Notes: generated by a model not told the origin, from the sequence alone. A stretch of 64,000 bases of DNA from Lepturacanthus savala (GCA_030544235.1 CM060465.1:28280988-28344987), one strand, 5' to 3'. Shown: positions 23,605 through 35,774, numbered from the stretch's first letter. Numbers and translations: made by a program.

Positions 23605-24560
23605 CAGTAAAACTTTGCTGTAAAATATGCAATTATTTAAAACACAGTAATATTACTGTGAACAATTATTACAGTAGATTGATGTATATTTTACATAAAA
23701 TCACAAGAAAGTACTGTACTGCAGAAAGTACTGTAGAAAATCAAACTACTGAAGAATTACTGTAGTAAATCACAGTCACTGAAAAAAAGACATTGGGTGT
23801 TATTTTCAACATGTCACACAATTGTGTGACATATATCACATGTTAAATGAGTGTCTTTGAATCTGTCGAATATGTGTTGAATATCCAATGTCTAAACGTG
23901 TGTCATGCTCTCAAATCAATCAATAAAGTAATAAAAAGAAAGACAAAGAAAGAAAAAAAATAAAAATAAATAAATAAAAAAAATTATAACACACACAGAC
24001 ATTGTGTGACCAGTGAGATGAACATAGTGAAATATAACACTCATGCGCTTGTACACATTTATTATTTCATCCAGTAAGTCCAGTTTCTCTCCAAGAACTC
24101 AGTTTTATCGCTATTTGCAGAAGATGCGCTCCTGCAATGCATGCTGGGAAAGGGGTGAGAGTCAGATCAGTAGGTTGCCAGCTGCAGGTGTCGGAACGCA
24201 TAGTCTAACGGACATTTTTTGGGGTACTGCACTGTTATAGTACGCTCTTGATCACAATAGTCGAAAAAGTTACTGCATTATATACAATTTATCATCTAGT
24301 GCCATAAATGCAACCAAAATCATAGTATTTAATTGTTATTTTGTTTTGTTTTTATTTAATAGTTAATAGTTAGTTAGATAGTTAATTTCATAATACTGTA
24401 CATGCAGTATCATTATTTATTATTATTATTATTGTACAGTAAAGACATGAGACCATAAATAGAATTACAGTACTTCAATTATAAATAAATAATTACAGTA
24501 ACTTTCTGGATAATTGCTCCTATTTCATTTTAAGGTAACGGTGTGACACTGTACAGTAGA
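23605..24560. repeat. TACAGTA-rich sequence, probable nested MITE
   Basis: The left part (23605-23790) and right part (24395-24560) carry many copies of ACTGTA/TACAGT (for example ACAGTAATATTACTGTGA and GTACTGTAGAAAAT), a pattern of a common teleost non-autonomous repeat. The middle has a perfect 22-bp palindrome at 23811-23832 and an A-rich stretch at 23938-23982. The two outer parts may be halves of one element split by a later insertion. The boundaries are estimates. Confidence 0.4.
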
Positions 24561-24564
24561 GAGA

Positions 24565-25495
24565 CAGATATAGAATAACGAGTGTCCTGAAAGAACTTCA
24601 TTTGATGCTTTGTGCTACAGTCTTGGCCTAATCAACAGGTGCTGGCAGCACTCATGAAGCCGTATTATTCCCTGCCACACAGGGCATATCTAAGAGCTAA
24701 TATTCTGAAACATTGTGCAGATAACAAGTCAGTGAGACTTCTTGGTCTTAAAGTTTTTTGTTTTTTTTTTCCCTTCAAGATATTCATGCTTCCTCCTCGT
24801 CTTCACAGATGGGGAACTTTTCTGCCAATTTATTATTCATTGCATCTTGGGCCAAGGGAAAATTAATTCCTAACATGAAGATATTTGCAAAGGCATGAAA
24901 GCAATCCCATTTTCCTTAATCTCAATAGCAGGGGCAAAAAAGAAAGCCAGCCTTACATCAAAGGGCCGTGTTTGTTTGCTCGGCCACTTGCAGTCACTTT
25001 GATTAGGTCCACATCAACCCCTCGTGCGATCTGTGTTTTTCGTTTGTGTGATCCTGACATTTCTTTGCTCGGCTGGAAGATCCCGGTTCCAGTTTAATAC
25101 TCATCCATTTTGCCGCAGCCCAAAATCCGGGAAAGGCCACGCTGTGAACAAGAATTTGTTCCCTCTGCAGTGGACATTTCGCAGACATCCCAGGCCAAAT
25201 TTGCATGTCTCTGCTCAACATTGCTAGGCTTGACTCACTGTTCAACAGTCCCAGTTGTAGATTTTCAGTCATACAAACAAATATATATCTTCTCTGCAAA
25301 CTGATGGACTCCAGTAGGACAAACATACTTTGATTTAAAAAAGGGAGAAGAAAATGAAGAAAGAAAGAGAAAAACCTATCCTAATTCATATAGTGCAACA
25401 GAGCCGTGTCTATATTTTGATGTCAAATCACTAGATATCGATTAATTGAAACCTTTATTAATTCTCAAATTGGGGATTTACCCTCATCTGATCTC

Positions 25496-25497
<2 letters not shown>
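24565..25497. other. No gene seen; candidate conserved non-coding sequence
   Basis: Balanced-composition, largely repeat-free sequence at 24590-25320 with short homeodomain-like ATTA words. Several open frames of 60-107 codons overlap on both strands at 25003-25326, which more often reflects composition than coding. A role as enhancer is possible but untested. Confidence 0.4.

Positions 25498-25498
<1 letters not shown>

Positions 25499-25538
<40 letters not shown>
25499..25538. repeat. (TA)20 microsatellite
   Basis: Twenty uninterrupted TA units. Confidence 0.95.
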
Positions 25539-25541
<3 letters not shown>

Positions 25542-26308
25542 TTTATATTTTTGGCTGTAATAACATTGGAACTGATAAGTGATATATGAATTAATAGAAT
25601 GTTGTAGAGTGAGAAAGGGCAAGTGTTATATAAGTTTTAATTTATTGCCATTCTTTTTCTGCATTATTACTCTTGTTGTTTTCTTCTTTTTTCTTTTTCT
25701 TTTTTTAAATTTAAAAAAGAAAAAACACCTCAAATGTCAAATAAAACTGAAGAAAATCCTAATTAGTCTGAATTAATTCATTAATAAAGAGAGAAGTCAG
25801 ATCACTCTTTGTTTTAGAGATAAAACACCAACACCAACAATACACTAAATACATTAAACCTCACAATTTTCTTCTGCAAATAAACACATAAAATAATGTT
25901 GATCTGAATCATTTGTCTTAATAATAAAACTTGTTCCAGTACAACTATAAATATAGTTGTGAATTTTGTACCTCATCACTCAATACCTTTGCATTCCAAA
26001 TACTTCTTATATTGCACAGTTAGTTCTTATTTCCTTTAAAAATTGACCTTTAAAATGCTGCTCTTTTGAATAAAAAATGTACATAAATTGCTGCTAAAAC
26101 CTTGGTTTAGAAAAATAAATGAATTTTTAGACTTGATAGCTGTTTATTTGGATTCTTTGACCTTAATAACGTACAGTTGGACATCAACTTTATTAATATA
26201 GTTGTAGTAGAAGAAGCAAAGTTATGAGCTTTAGTGTGCTGTTGGCAGGTATACAAGAACAACAAGGGGGTGACCTGATTTGTCTCTTTGGATGAATTTG
26301 TTCCTACA
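25539..26308. other. No gene seen
   Basis: AT-rich unique sequence. A T-rich stretch at 25660-25710 is followed by an A-rich one, forming a weak inverted pair. Confidence 0.55.
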
Positions 26309-26560
26309 GGACCTTTCTGTGTGGAGTTTGCATGTTCTCCCTGTGTCTGTGAAAACCCACAGAAAAAGTCCAAAAACATGCTGAGGTTAATTGGAGACTC
26401 TAAATTGACCGTAGGTGTGAGTGTGTGAGTGAATGGTGTGTGTGCCCCACGATTGGTTGGCGACCATCTGGGGTGTATCCCTGCCTCTCGCCGTGATGCA
26501 GCCAGCAGACCCCTGCGACCCTAATGAGGAATACGCAGCCATAGAAGATGAGATGAAGTC
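26309..26560 (+). mobile_element. SINE body, head-less copy
   Basis: It begins at the CTTTCTGTGTGGAGTTTGC block and continues with GCATGTTCTCCCTGTGTC, CCAAAAACATGCTGAGG, TAGGTGTGAGTGTGTGAGTG and GGGGTGTATCCCTGCC to CCTAATGAGGAATA. The tRNA-like head is absent, and about 20 bp around the GGGTTTTC...CTTCC region are deleted. The 90-codon minus-strand frame overlapping it is a shadow of this repeat. Confidence 0.82.
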
Positions 26561-26743
26561 TTAGGTACTTTCACACCAAAGCAGACAATTGCGTCAGATC
26601 GTGCAGTAAAATGTCCCTTAACTCAGTGAGCTTTGAGATCACGTTCGTAAATTGTCCACAACAATAGAGGGGTATTAAGATAAGGATCATTCCAGGAAGC
26701 TGCTGCATCAGACTTTCCAACTTTAGTCTATATTCAGGGGACC

Positions 26744-27532
26744 TTAACTCACTCCCCGCTAAAGATGAGATTTCCCGTCTATTGGAGTTTCAGTGCTGTA
26801 GGGGGCACTGCACCTGACAAAGTTTGGTCACCACAGGACACAGTGTTTAACGCAGTTTTTTTTTTTTTTTCAGCTCATACCCTGAAAAATCCTCATCAAA
26901 AGGCACATGGCTGAACAAGCCCCGGCACCGCGACTGTCTCGGATCATTTATTTTTCAATGAAGAAACGGGACACAGAGCTGCCGCTGCTGCTACTGCTGT
27001 AGCCGGGTCACAGATGAGTGACCGTAAGCCCCTGTCGCCGGGACACAGGACATTGTTGTGGCTGCTGTAGCGGGTAAAGACACCCCGCCTGTGGCTACAG
27101 ACACCGGGGACGCCAGCGACACTGACCCCAATTTATATAAAGACGTACAGGCAAGCAATTCAAGGTCTGCTCGTGTTCTCCTTTTGCCAACTTCCAAAGA
27201 ATTATTATTTATTTTTTTTTACAAATAAATAACTGAAGTTATTATATAAATAAAATAACTAAAAATGTGTTCATAAACGTCTGTCTTTGACAAAAGTTCA
27301 CTTCTCTCAGCTTTTTGTCAGAAAAGTGGATTTTTCTATGAAAATGACCTAAGTTCAAGTGCTGTAAATTAAAAAAAAAAAAAAGATGAATGTGTCGAAA
27401 CAGTTTGTTCATGTATCCCCTGTTTATATATTCATAGAACTGGATATTCTGTTGAAAGATCAGTAAATTTGATCAAAAATGCTGGCGGTAGCCGGCAACT
27501 TTTCTAAATTACTCTGGCAGTGGAAGAGTTAA
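26744..27532. mobile_element. TTAA-flanked piggyBac-like non-autonomous element with GC-rich core
   Basis: TTAA at 26744-26747 and at 27529-27532 bound the segment. The ends read inward as TTAACTCACTCCCCGCTAAA and TTAACTCTTCCACTGCCAGA, about 10 of 17 matching after TTAA. Insertion at TTAA and short ends of this kind are the hallmark of piggyBac-type elements. The centre (26920-27130) is distinctly GC-rich. It has a plus-strand frame without a start (about 27026-27215) containing DTDPNLYKDVQ, and a 68-codon minus frame. Either could be a residue of coding sequence from the parent element. Confidence 0.5.
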
Positions 27533-27534
27533 GT

Positions 27535-28375
27535 GTAAGCTATTCATTTGAGTGGGTCAGACGAGGTTCATAATTCCAATCTAGAATCATTGTTATATAA
27601 TGTGGTAATTTTCCGTCAACTGCTTTAGAGATAAGCAGATACCAGTGCCTGTTTTGCCTTTCCGATAGAGAAGACAAACCCACCCTGTCTTACAGGATGC
27701 CATGATGAGTGCCATAATTCATAACTCTCACCACTAATCAATCTGAGAGCAGAATGATAAACTGTATCTAGAGTGAAGAGAGTTTAAGGGCTAGCATTTC
27801 TATAAATTATAACACCATAATCCAAAACTGACGTACAGAATGCTTCAACAAACCTCACCAATTCTATATAATTGTGTTAGGATATGATAGGCATGAGTTA
27901 TGATAGGATATAACATTAAAAAAATGTGTCAACGTTGAATAAATATATTCACAAAATAAAAATAGCATTATTTGGGCAAAACGATAGGAAGAAACATATC
28001 GACTGTCGTTAATCATCTTAAAAAAAAGCATTCTTGGTTTATATGCGGTGTAGCTTCTTTGCAACTTAACATGAATTTCAATCATTGCTCCCCCATCCAG
28101 TCGATAAAACGCATCCATCACTGATAGCGTAATAACGCTCCGTCCACATTTTAAATAGTGACAGAATAACTCAAATATGTTTTATGTCTTATTATTAAAT
28201 TACTCTCAGCAGTAACAGTTTTGTTTTTTTGTTGCTTTTTTTGTCTCCTCACTCACACTGCAATCTGCGATAGGCTACCCGGTAGTGTAAAATACCATTA
28301 CCTTTGGTCTTTTTGCTGCCGGCTGTCTATTTGTCTGACTGATACCATACATTAAACTCTTCTGTGTAAGCCAAG
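27535..28375. other. No gene seen
   Basis: Unique AT-rich sequence. A 9-base GATATGATAGGCATGAG-like motif recurs imperfectly at 27883-27910. No exon recognised. Confidence 0.5.
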
Positions 28376-28378
28376 TCA

Positions 28379-28414
28379 CCCTCTCTCTTTCTCTCTCTCT
28401 CTCTCACACACACA
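28379..28414. repeat. (CT)n(CA)n microsatellite
   Basis: CT units, broken once by TTT, pass into about five CA units. Confidence 0.9.
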
Positions 28415-31400
28415 AAGAAAGATAAATTCTCTCCCTTTTTTAACATATAGGCACAGGCCTCCCTCAGCCCATCTTTTAGAGAGAATGGGTAATTATATAA
28501 ACAGCTTTCAGTGAGGCAGAGATTAGGCCCCAGAGGAAGTGAGGCTGTTTAATGTTGGCGCACATCTATCACATGTGAATAAACAGGCTCATGAGGGTGT
28601 CATATCATATATGAACAATTCCATTAAAGATTATTTGATTTGATCTCCTCCGCTGTCTGTCTGTCCACCACTTTGACTAGAACAGACCCAAATATCTCCA
28701 CAGCGATAGGACGGTTTCCCATTAAGTTTTAATGGGAAACATCATGTTCATCTACCACCACCACCTGATTAGAGTTTTCAATTGTTCAGTGAAAACGTCT
28801 GCTTGAACTAAATTTCTACTTTTATTGATCCGTTGACCAGTTGTACTGATTTGTAGTTAGCAACATTGGATTTCTTCCCTCCCAATTTGTATTTAACCAC
28901 TGGAGTCATGGTCCTAGGCATTCCAGGAGTCAAGATATTGAAAACAAATTATATTTAAAGGTCACCATTTTAAAGGACCTGAGATGGCCACCATATCGGC
29001 TTCTGGGAAAAGAGAATCATGCATTTTCTGATTGTTTTCTATGACATTTTTAAAAAAAATGTGTAGTTTTCCTGATCCCTCCTCCCCAAAAGATGAATAA
29101 CATCATATCTAGACATAGTGGACATATCACCCAGTATGATTCATTGGATACATGTTGGTCAATTTAAATGCTGTTTTTTTTGTAGGATACATTGGAAATA
29201 GGAAATATATATACCACCAAAACTTCTTACTCAGGTCTTTTGGGAGTGAAACTACTAAAGCTCTTAGACATAAGATATCTGCATATATAGGACATAAGCA
29301 TAACATTACTTGAAATGTTTTATTTAAAATTATATATGTGAATGATTGTAGCTGGGAAAAGATTACTGTAAGCCCAGTCTTTCCATGCTTTCCGATTAAC
29401 CACCTGCTGTTTTTGTACCTTCTTCATGTCAGACAGAGGATCTGTTCTTCACAGAAGTACTTCTCAGACATTAAGAAATCCCTCTTAGGATTTCAGCCGT
29501 CAGCTTCTACGAGTAATTGAAGCTCCAGCGCCAGCAATCACCGAAACGTACCCGCACCCTTCTGAACTGAAATGAAGACAGGGGGAAAAAAAGGTAGAGG
29601 GAGAAAGAGAGAGGGGAACGAAGGGTCAGCGATGGAAAGAAATATATTTACCTAGAATCCAGACACCTGCAGAGACAGTTTTCCTTTCCCCGGGCTTCTG
29701 GCAGGGGGTGTATCCTAAGATTGTACAAGGAAGAATAAATGTCACCCTTTATCCCATTGAAACTTAAGTACAATGTCTGGTGTCAAATTAAATGTTCCCT
29801 AGACAACACTGAACACGCCATCTGTAAATTGTACCTTGGCAGTGCAGTGGATCTTGGCGTGGTACCAGTTCAGCAAATATGCATATGGTCTTCAAGGCAA
29901 GATGAAGAGAATACAGGACGTTTAAGAAACACTTTGCTTTGCTCCTGTGTGATTCATTGACTAAAACAGAACTCTGATAGTTGAGCTAATTTAATGTAAT
30001 AAGGCATAACAAGCACGTCTCTCCTTGCAACTATTCATAGCAAGTATAGTACTGTGTAACGCCTTATGTGTAGTAGGATAAATTATTCGAAGTAGAGATT
30101 ATGATGCATTATTAAAAACTACAAAGCGATTCTGATTATAAAATCATCTACAATGCCCTGACCACGCACTTAGGATGTTCTACTAACATAATATTAAACT
30201 TAAGATGAGCCCAGCAGTCATTAACTCTATGCAGCATTTCACATTTCTGAAATGTAATTGTGGTCACAAACATGACCCCGGATAATGCTCCAATCACAGC
30301 TGAGCAATACATGCACACCTGAATGCCACAACAGGTTAGATATCGAAGAAAGTAAATGTTACGGGTACAAAATATGTGACAAAATGCAGTTGTCTGTGGA
30401 AACGGAGAGAATAGAAGAGCAATGAAGACACAGGGCGGTGCACGTGCCATCCAAGTCGTATTCTCACATCTTCAAAATATATCATTAACTTTCAGGTAAG
30501 TGGCCTATATGTCCATGAATCACATTCATCCATTAACCTCATAAACACAAATCATTTCAGATTAATCATCACTACATCATAATCTGCATGCATAAAAGCA
30601 TGCTGTATAATATACTGTAAATCTATACCACAAATGACAGTATAATTTTTCTGCAACTACCGTGCGACTTACATCTGTTATGTTAATGGATGTAATACAC
30701 ACCTAATCCACAAAGGGACTTATGTAGGAATATAAAAATTCTCATCTATATAAACCGTCCGTACTCTTATTAAATTAACATGAATGAAACTCTAATATGC
30801 CTTCGACAACAGTGCAGGTTTTTAACTTTCTCAAAGATCAACAACTAAACTTGTTCTTAGCATATGTGCATGCAAATAAAAGCATAAACACCTTAAATGG
30901 TCAACCTTTATCAATTACTGACCCATGGAAACAGCCAGAATGGAAGAGTCTAATCCGCATCTAGAAAATGGGTAAATCCACACCTGAGACCACCTGAATG
31001 GCAATGTACACAAAAAATAAAATGCACATACTACAGATTTTACCTGGAAATCACCTTCAACCTGTAAAAATTAACATAAATATTAATTTCCCTGTTCTGT
31101 AAAATGAAGTCCAAATTATTGTGCTGACACATTCTTGAGATGACCACATAAATTAATGCATTTGGGGAGCTAATGATGACACTGGTCGACCCGTTCATTT
31201 TAGCAGCATTTAGTAATGTCCCTTGTCAGCATGTTCCAATCAACACAAATGGATTCCTTTAAATATGAAGCCTGTGTTTAGTAGATATCAGATTTGTCGG
31301 CTCCACATTTAAACCGTCTCTATGGATGGCTAAGCAAAGCTGCTTGCTTAAAAACGCTTGCTGCTTAATGCTATCAAAAGGTTTGCATCTGACTACATCA

Positions 31401-31700
31401 AGGTTTTCTATAAAAACCTTGGAAAAACATGGCAGGTTGTTCCAAAGCTGTTCATATCAATTTCTGCTCTATTCAGCGCCATTGCAGGAAGGGTTGATTC
31501 TACAGAGTGTAGCGATGGTTGGAGCTGATCGCTACTACTCTAGTCAATGTTTGTGTTTTCATTATAAGCGGATCGTGGCATTCCAAAAGCGACATGACTT
31601 GATGCAACGTTACACAAAGCAACACAACGCTCTGTTATACATATTCGTTAGATATATTTTAAATGGAGCTATGTTGAAATTGCATCAATCTAGCACAGAG
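28415..31700. other. No gene seen; hairpin at 28714-28740
   Basis: Mainly unique. The 28440-28680 stretch is compositionally balanced and may be conserved. GTTTCCCATTAA (28714-28725) and TTAATGGGAAAC (28729-28740) form perfect 12-bp arms around a 3-base loop. The 131-codon frame at 31326-31721 is the longest here without a repeat origin, but it shows no domain. Confidence 0.5.
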
Positions 31701-31709
31701 CAGAATGGG

Positions 31710-31752
31710 CCATATAGGTAAGTATAGGTAGTATAGGTAAGTATAAGTATAT
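31710..31752. repeat. Short tandem repeat, TAGGTAAGTA-like
   Basis: About four imperfect copies of a 9-10 bp unit (TATAGGTAAG, TATAGGTAG, TATAGGTAAG, TATAAGTATA). Confidence 0.7.
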
Positions 31753-31837
31753 AAATCAGGCACAAAAGCACAAATCAACTGTTTGACTTTCAAAATAAAA
31801 CACTATGCACAGACTTCTGCCTATTTATCCATGGTAG

Positions 31838-32130
31838 AGGAACAAAAAAACTGGTTAATAGGATCAAATCATATGCTAAAGTGCCCATTTTGGAAGCTAA
31901 AATGCCCTCTAGGAGCCAAAATATGTGCTAAAGTGCCCTTATGGAAGTCAATACATGCTAAAATGCCCTCTTGGGAGCTAAAAAGGATGTTAAATTGCCC
32001 TTTAGGAGCAAAAATGTGTGCTTAAGTGCCCTCTTGGGAACTAAAAAGCATGTGAAAATGCCCTCTTCAGTGCCAAAGACATGCTATATGTGCCTTTTTT
32101 TACTTTTCACTCCTACCCTTCAAAAGGTAT
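31838..32130 (-). mobile_element. Minisatellite-bearing hAT-like element, copy 2 (inverted)
   Basis: On the minus strand the order is GAAGGGTAGGAGTGAAAAG, CACATATAGCATGTC, CACTGAAGAGGGC, then six to seven 31-33 bp units with core GAGGGCA(T/C)TTTAGCATG. This is the same left flank and unit as copies at 7895 and 53294. Terminal repeats are eroded at both edges. The 80-codon plus-strand frame (31783-32025) with recurring KCP(L/F) residues is a read-through of the minisatellite. Confidence 0.75.
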
Positions 32131-32134
32131 GTGT

Positions 32135-33790
32135 TTTCAGTTTTTTAAATGGACGTCTCCTACCTTGAATACATTTTTTTATTGCATACAGAAAGAAAGA
32201 AGCCCTTGCTGTCAGCAACTGTCTTTTACAAATTATAGGCTATTAAACTGCAGTAGATGCCCTACTGACTGCACTTAGGATATTGGTAACGGAGGTTGCC
32301 TGTCTTTTGACAGTTTACTGACATGTGTGCTCCTTATGGAAGCATTATAAACACTGTCTAAATGTTTCACAGTAGGCGATCCTTTCAATTACAGACTACA
32401 GCTTGAAGATCTGTCGCTTTAAGATCAATGTCAAATGGGAATGTTTAGATGAAGCCTGTGAAACATGCAAACGGCGATAAAAACTCCCAGCAGCTCCCCC
32501 ATCAAAATGCAAAATCACAAGCCATAATAAGATATTTATGACATTTTGATGGCCGCTTCTTAAAGTCAGAGTTACGTCACAGTGCGCCACAGCAGTACAG
32601 TTGCAGATATAATCTTTCATTAAATACAATGCCAGTCCCCTCTCTGCTGTTCATGAAAGGCCATCAACCGCTAATCCGCCATTACAGACATCATTTGAGG
32701 CCTGATAACTTGTCACAAGCAATTCACCACTCGCGTGTAGGAGGGACCTTAAAGGACAATCTGATAGTCACCCAATCGGAGGTCCAAGAATTATAAAGGT
32801 TGTCTGGGGGTGTGCACGAGCCAGTTGGTGGAAAAACAAGGCACCCAAGCCAGTGGATCTAATTCATATGCTCTTCCCTTAGCAACTCTTCAATTAACTT
32901 GTCAACTATTAACTCGGCTGTAAAGAGAGACAACTGGAGAGAGGGAGAGGAGGAGAATTAAGGATAGATTTACAGTGTTGGATCTCAGCCAGCCAATGTT
33001 ATTTTTCCCCAGAGCCTTTCTTTGGTGATATCAAAGAAACGCGTGATGAAAAACCTCCAAATGACACACAATGACTTAAACAACATTCTTTTTCAAGCAT
33101 CTTTTGTTTTGTTTGTTCTTTTATTATTATTTTTTAGATTTTAAATTAAACCTAATATAAATTAAAATTCACAACACTCAAGACAAAATTAAGGATTTTA
33201 TTTTGTAGCGTTTAATTTTGTAGTTTATGTCTTTTTCCTTCAATATTAAAGGAGCACTAGTGCTCAGCCAATCACAACAGCGGAAGTTTCGGTAGGGAGG
33301 GAAGGAGGAAATATTACTATTTCTACTATTTCTAAGTGTTTTTGAACCATAAAAGCATGCTAATGATGATAAATAGACCACAAAATTAAAATATTAAACT
33401 GTGAAAAGGGAAAGAGTGCTTCTTTAATACAAATAGCTAATTGCTAAGCATAGCACGGCCCACTCAAGTTCCATTTTCAATTATGTCACACAGAGAACGT
33501 GTTTAGGTTTTGTCCTTATGTAGCAAGGTTGCTTGTTTGAATTATTCTCTCACTCTTCGTTCAGTTGACATGTCAAGTTTAATAGCTTACATAAATATGT
33601 GGAGTGCAGTATTACTGTTTGACAGGTGCCAACTGAGTACCTCAGCTTGCCACTTACTTACTAAAAGAAGGGATTCACTCTGGTTTTCAAGGCGGAATGA
33701 GGAAAATAGCCACGTCATGCAAACATCACTTCAAAGCTTTCAGATAACTACTGATATTAAATGACTCAACTCACTGCTGTCAAACGTATT
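32135..33790. other. No gene seen; part looks like conserved non-coding DNA
   Basis: The 32620-32900 stretch is balanced in composition, free of simple repeats and unusually word-rich for this window. The rest is AT-rich unique sequence. Confidence 0.45.
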
Positions 33791-33796
33791 TAAGCC

Positions 33797-33980
33797 ACCA
33801 TGTGTGTCAAAATCGAGGCCCGTGGGCCATTTCTGGCCCAGCGCCTCACTATTTTGTGGCCCCTTGCATAGCTTGCACAGATTTGTGCAATTTATTGGGG
33901 AATCTAAAAAATAGATTAAACTTAACAGAGACGCCTGTCGCATGTCGTCTTTGTCCGACTTCAAGGTGCGTTCAAACACA
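33797..33980 (-). mobile_element. Possible hAT-like fragment
   Basis: CCATGTGTGTCAAAATCGAG followed by GCCCGTGGGCCATTTCTGGCC resembles the GTGTCAAACTC...GGCCC end of common vertebrate hAT repeats. A 79-codon minus-strand frame crosses the region but has no transposase motif I can name. Neither end nor target duplication is clear. Confidence 0.3.
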
Positions 33981-35140
33981 CCTTGTTAACTCACGGTGTA
34001 CTCCTACTAAGTCCATGAAGGTTTAGGGCTCTGCCATTGTCAATACATGAGGGCTCTTTTGTGGACATTTTGAGCCCTTTATCAGTACTTTCCATAACAC
34101 TGCATTTCTGCCTGTTTTGCCTGAGGGAATTACCCACAGTTCATAGCGCTGTGACATGTTACGTATAGAGTTATCATGGGAAACTGGGAAGAAAAGAAAC
34201 AATGGTAAACATGGAAGGATCAGATTTTTTTTTTAGTTCAATATTTACATGTAAATGTCGGTAGATGTTTGTCGTATACTATAATGGCTTGGTGAGGAGA
34301 TCCGATTGAAAAACTTAAAAAGTAAAATAAAAGGTCTAAAACCCACAATTGTACATAACATGTTTTGCGGTGTCAAGGTAAAATGCAATGTCACAAAGTG
34401 CTGTCCCCTTCCTATTTATTAACACTTTCACCCGTGCAGCCTCTTGCACTCAAGCACTTAACAGGTGATGTCAGTTTAGTCCATGAGGGCTTAAGGCTGG
34501 AGGCTGGAGGGGGGACGAGGGGTTTGGGCCAATGAGTCACACCACTGCACTGGGTGACATGTTCCTTCATTATCATGAACACACACACACACCATAGTTT
34601 ATTCAGACTCAGGGCTTTGTCCCAGCTAAAACTCTGAATCAAGGTTCATATTTTTGTCATATCGCCTACGTTTATGCAGTTAGTTTGGTTCGTAGATAGC
34701 AGCATCTGACGTTGGCATCTTGTCAAAACACCACCTTAAAAGGTAGGCGTGTTGGGTGAGTGCCCAGAATGGTGTCCAGGTTGTCATAACAAGGACATTT
34801 GTTCTTCTAATTGGTCAGCCACATTTTTTTTTCTCTAATGATATAGCATCCTTTATATACTGCTGCTACAGTTTATTTATCCTCAGGTGGCATTGCTCTC
34901 CCGTCCTGTCTCTCATCCTCTCCGAAAATACCATTTTTCCCCCTAGTTGATTTATATTACGTCACTGGACATTTTAAACACCTGGTATCCTCCTCTCAGT
35001 TGCTACCACAGCATATTTTTTCAGTTCAGATTGCCTGCCAGAAATTCCTTTAATTGGTTGAAAAGTCCAAACCATCCAAACTATTTTTTGAGACTAGAAA
35101 CAAACCAGTCTACCAGCCAAGGCTACCTCTTTTCAGCAGA
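33981..35140. other. No gene seen
   Basis: Unique AT-rich sequence with a short CA run at 34578-34592. A 76-codon minus frame (34412-34642) is not protein-like. Confidence 0.5.
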
Positions 35141-35142
35141 CC

Positions 35143-35771
35143 GAGGGTGCTTTCACACCAACAGCAATTGGTGCTCACCGATTGACCCAAATGCGTTTAG
35201 ATTGGTTCATTTTCATTGGTGTGAAAGCGTCAATCACTCACCAAGACCTCCAACTTTGGTGTGTACCCTCTGGTGAGAATGCAAACGAGGGGATACTAAT
35301 TATTTCATAGCCTATCTTGTGGGTCATTGGAACAATGTTCATCACATATGACCTCATTCATGAAAATAGCGCATCTCTTCTGCCTCGTTTTGAAATCGGA
35401 TATTTTGCCAAAAATGGCCAATACAGAGGATCTAATAAACGAAGATAAGAGCAGGCAGTATGGTGCGAATGTGTTGCTCCATAATAAGTTAGAATTGGCA
35501 CTTATTTCTACCGGAAGATAAACATTTATGAAACGTCAATCGGACCAATTTCGGTTTGTTTGCTGGTGTGAAAGTGGACCACGCTGGAGTCTATATGGTA
35601 ATTAGAGTAACAATTAAAGTAACAATTTTATCACCAAATAATCAAACCTAGTGCCCTAAGGTTCAGCTGTTCAGTTGGTCCAGAGCAGGTTTCAAACCTG
35701 GAATTTTGGTTTAGATCAAGTGAAAAGTCCTTAATTCTGGACCAACCAAGGTATGTGTGAAAGGGCCTCAC
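35143..35771. mobile_element. Candidate DNA transposon with CTTTCACAC terminal repeats
   Basis: The left edge GAGGGTGCTTTCACACC (35143 on) and the reverse complement of the right edge, GAGGCCCTTTCACACATACC (35751-35770), agree over AGG...CTTTCACAC. Internal sub-repeats of the same word occur at 35218-35228 (GTGTGAAAGC) and 35565-35574 (GTGTGAAAGT), suggesting nested or composite copies. No transposase coding and no certain target duplication. Confidence 0.45.
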
Positions 35772-35774
35772 CAT

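Noticed and set aside
27863..27912. Tandem repeat around GATATGATAGG
   Set aside because: Only two imperfect copies in AT-rich DNA; not enough for a repeat call.
31326..31721. 131-codon frame as a hypothetical gene
   Set aside because: No domain, no credible promoter or splice context. A frame this long is expected by chance now and then in 64 kb read six ways.
31783..32025. 80-codon frame with recurring Lys-Cys-Pro residues, resembling a repeat protein
   Set aside because: It is a read-through of the transposon-borne minisatellite. The unit length is not a stable multiple of three and the other two loci do not keep the frame.
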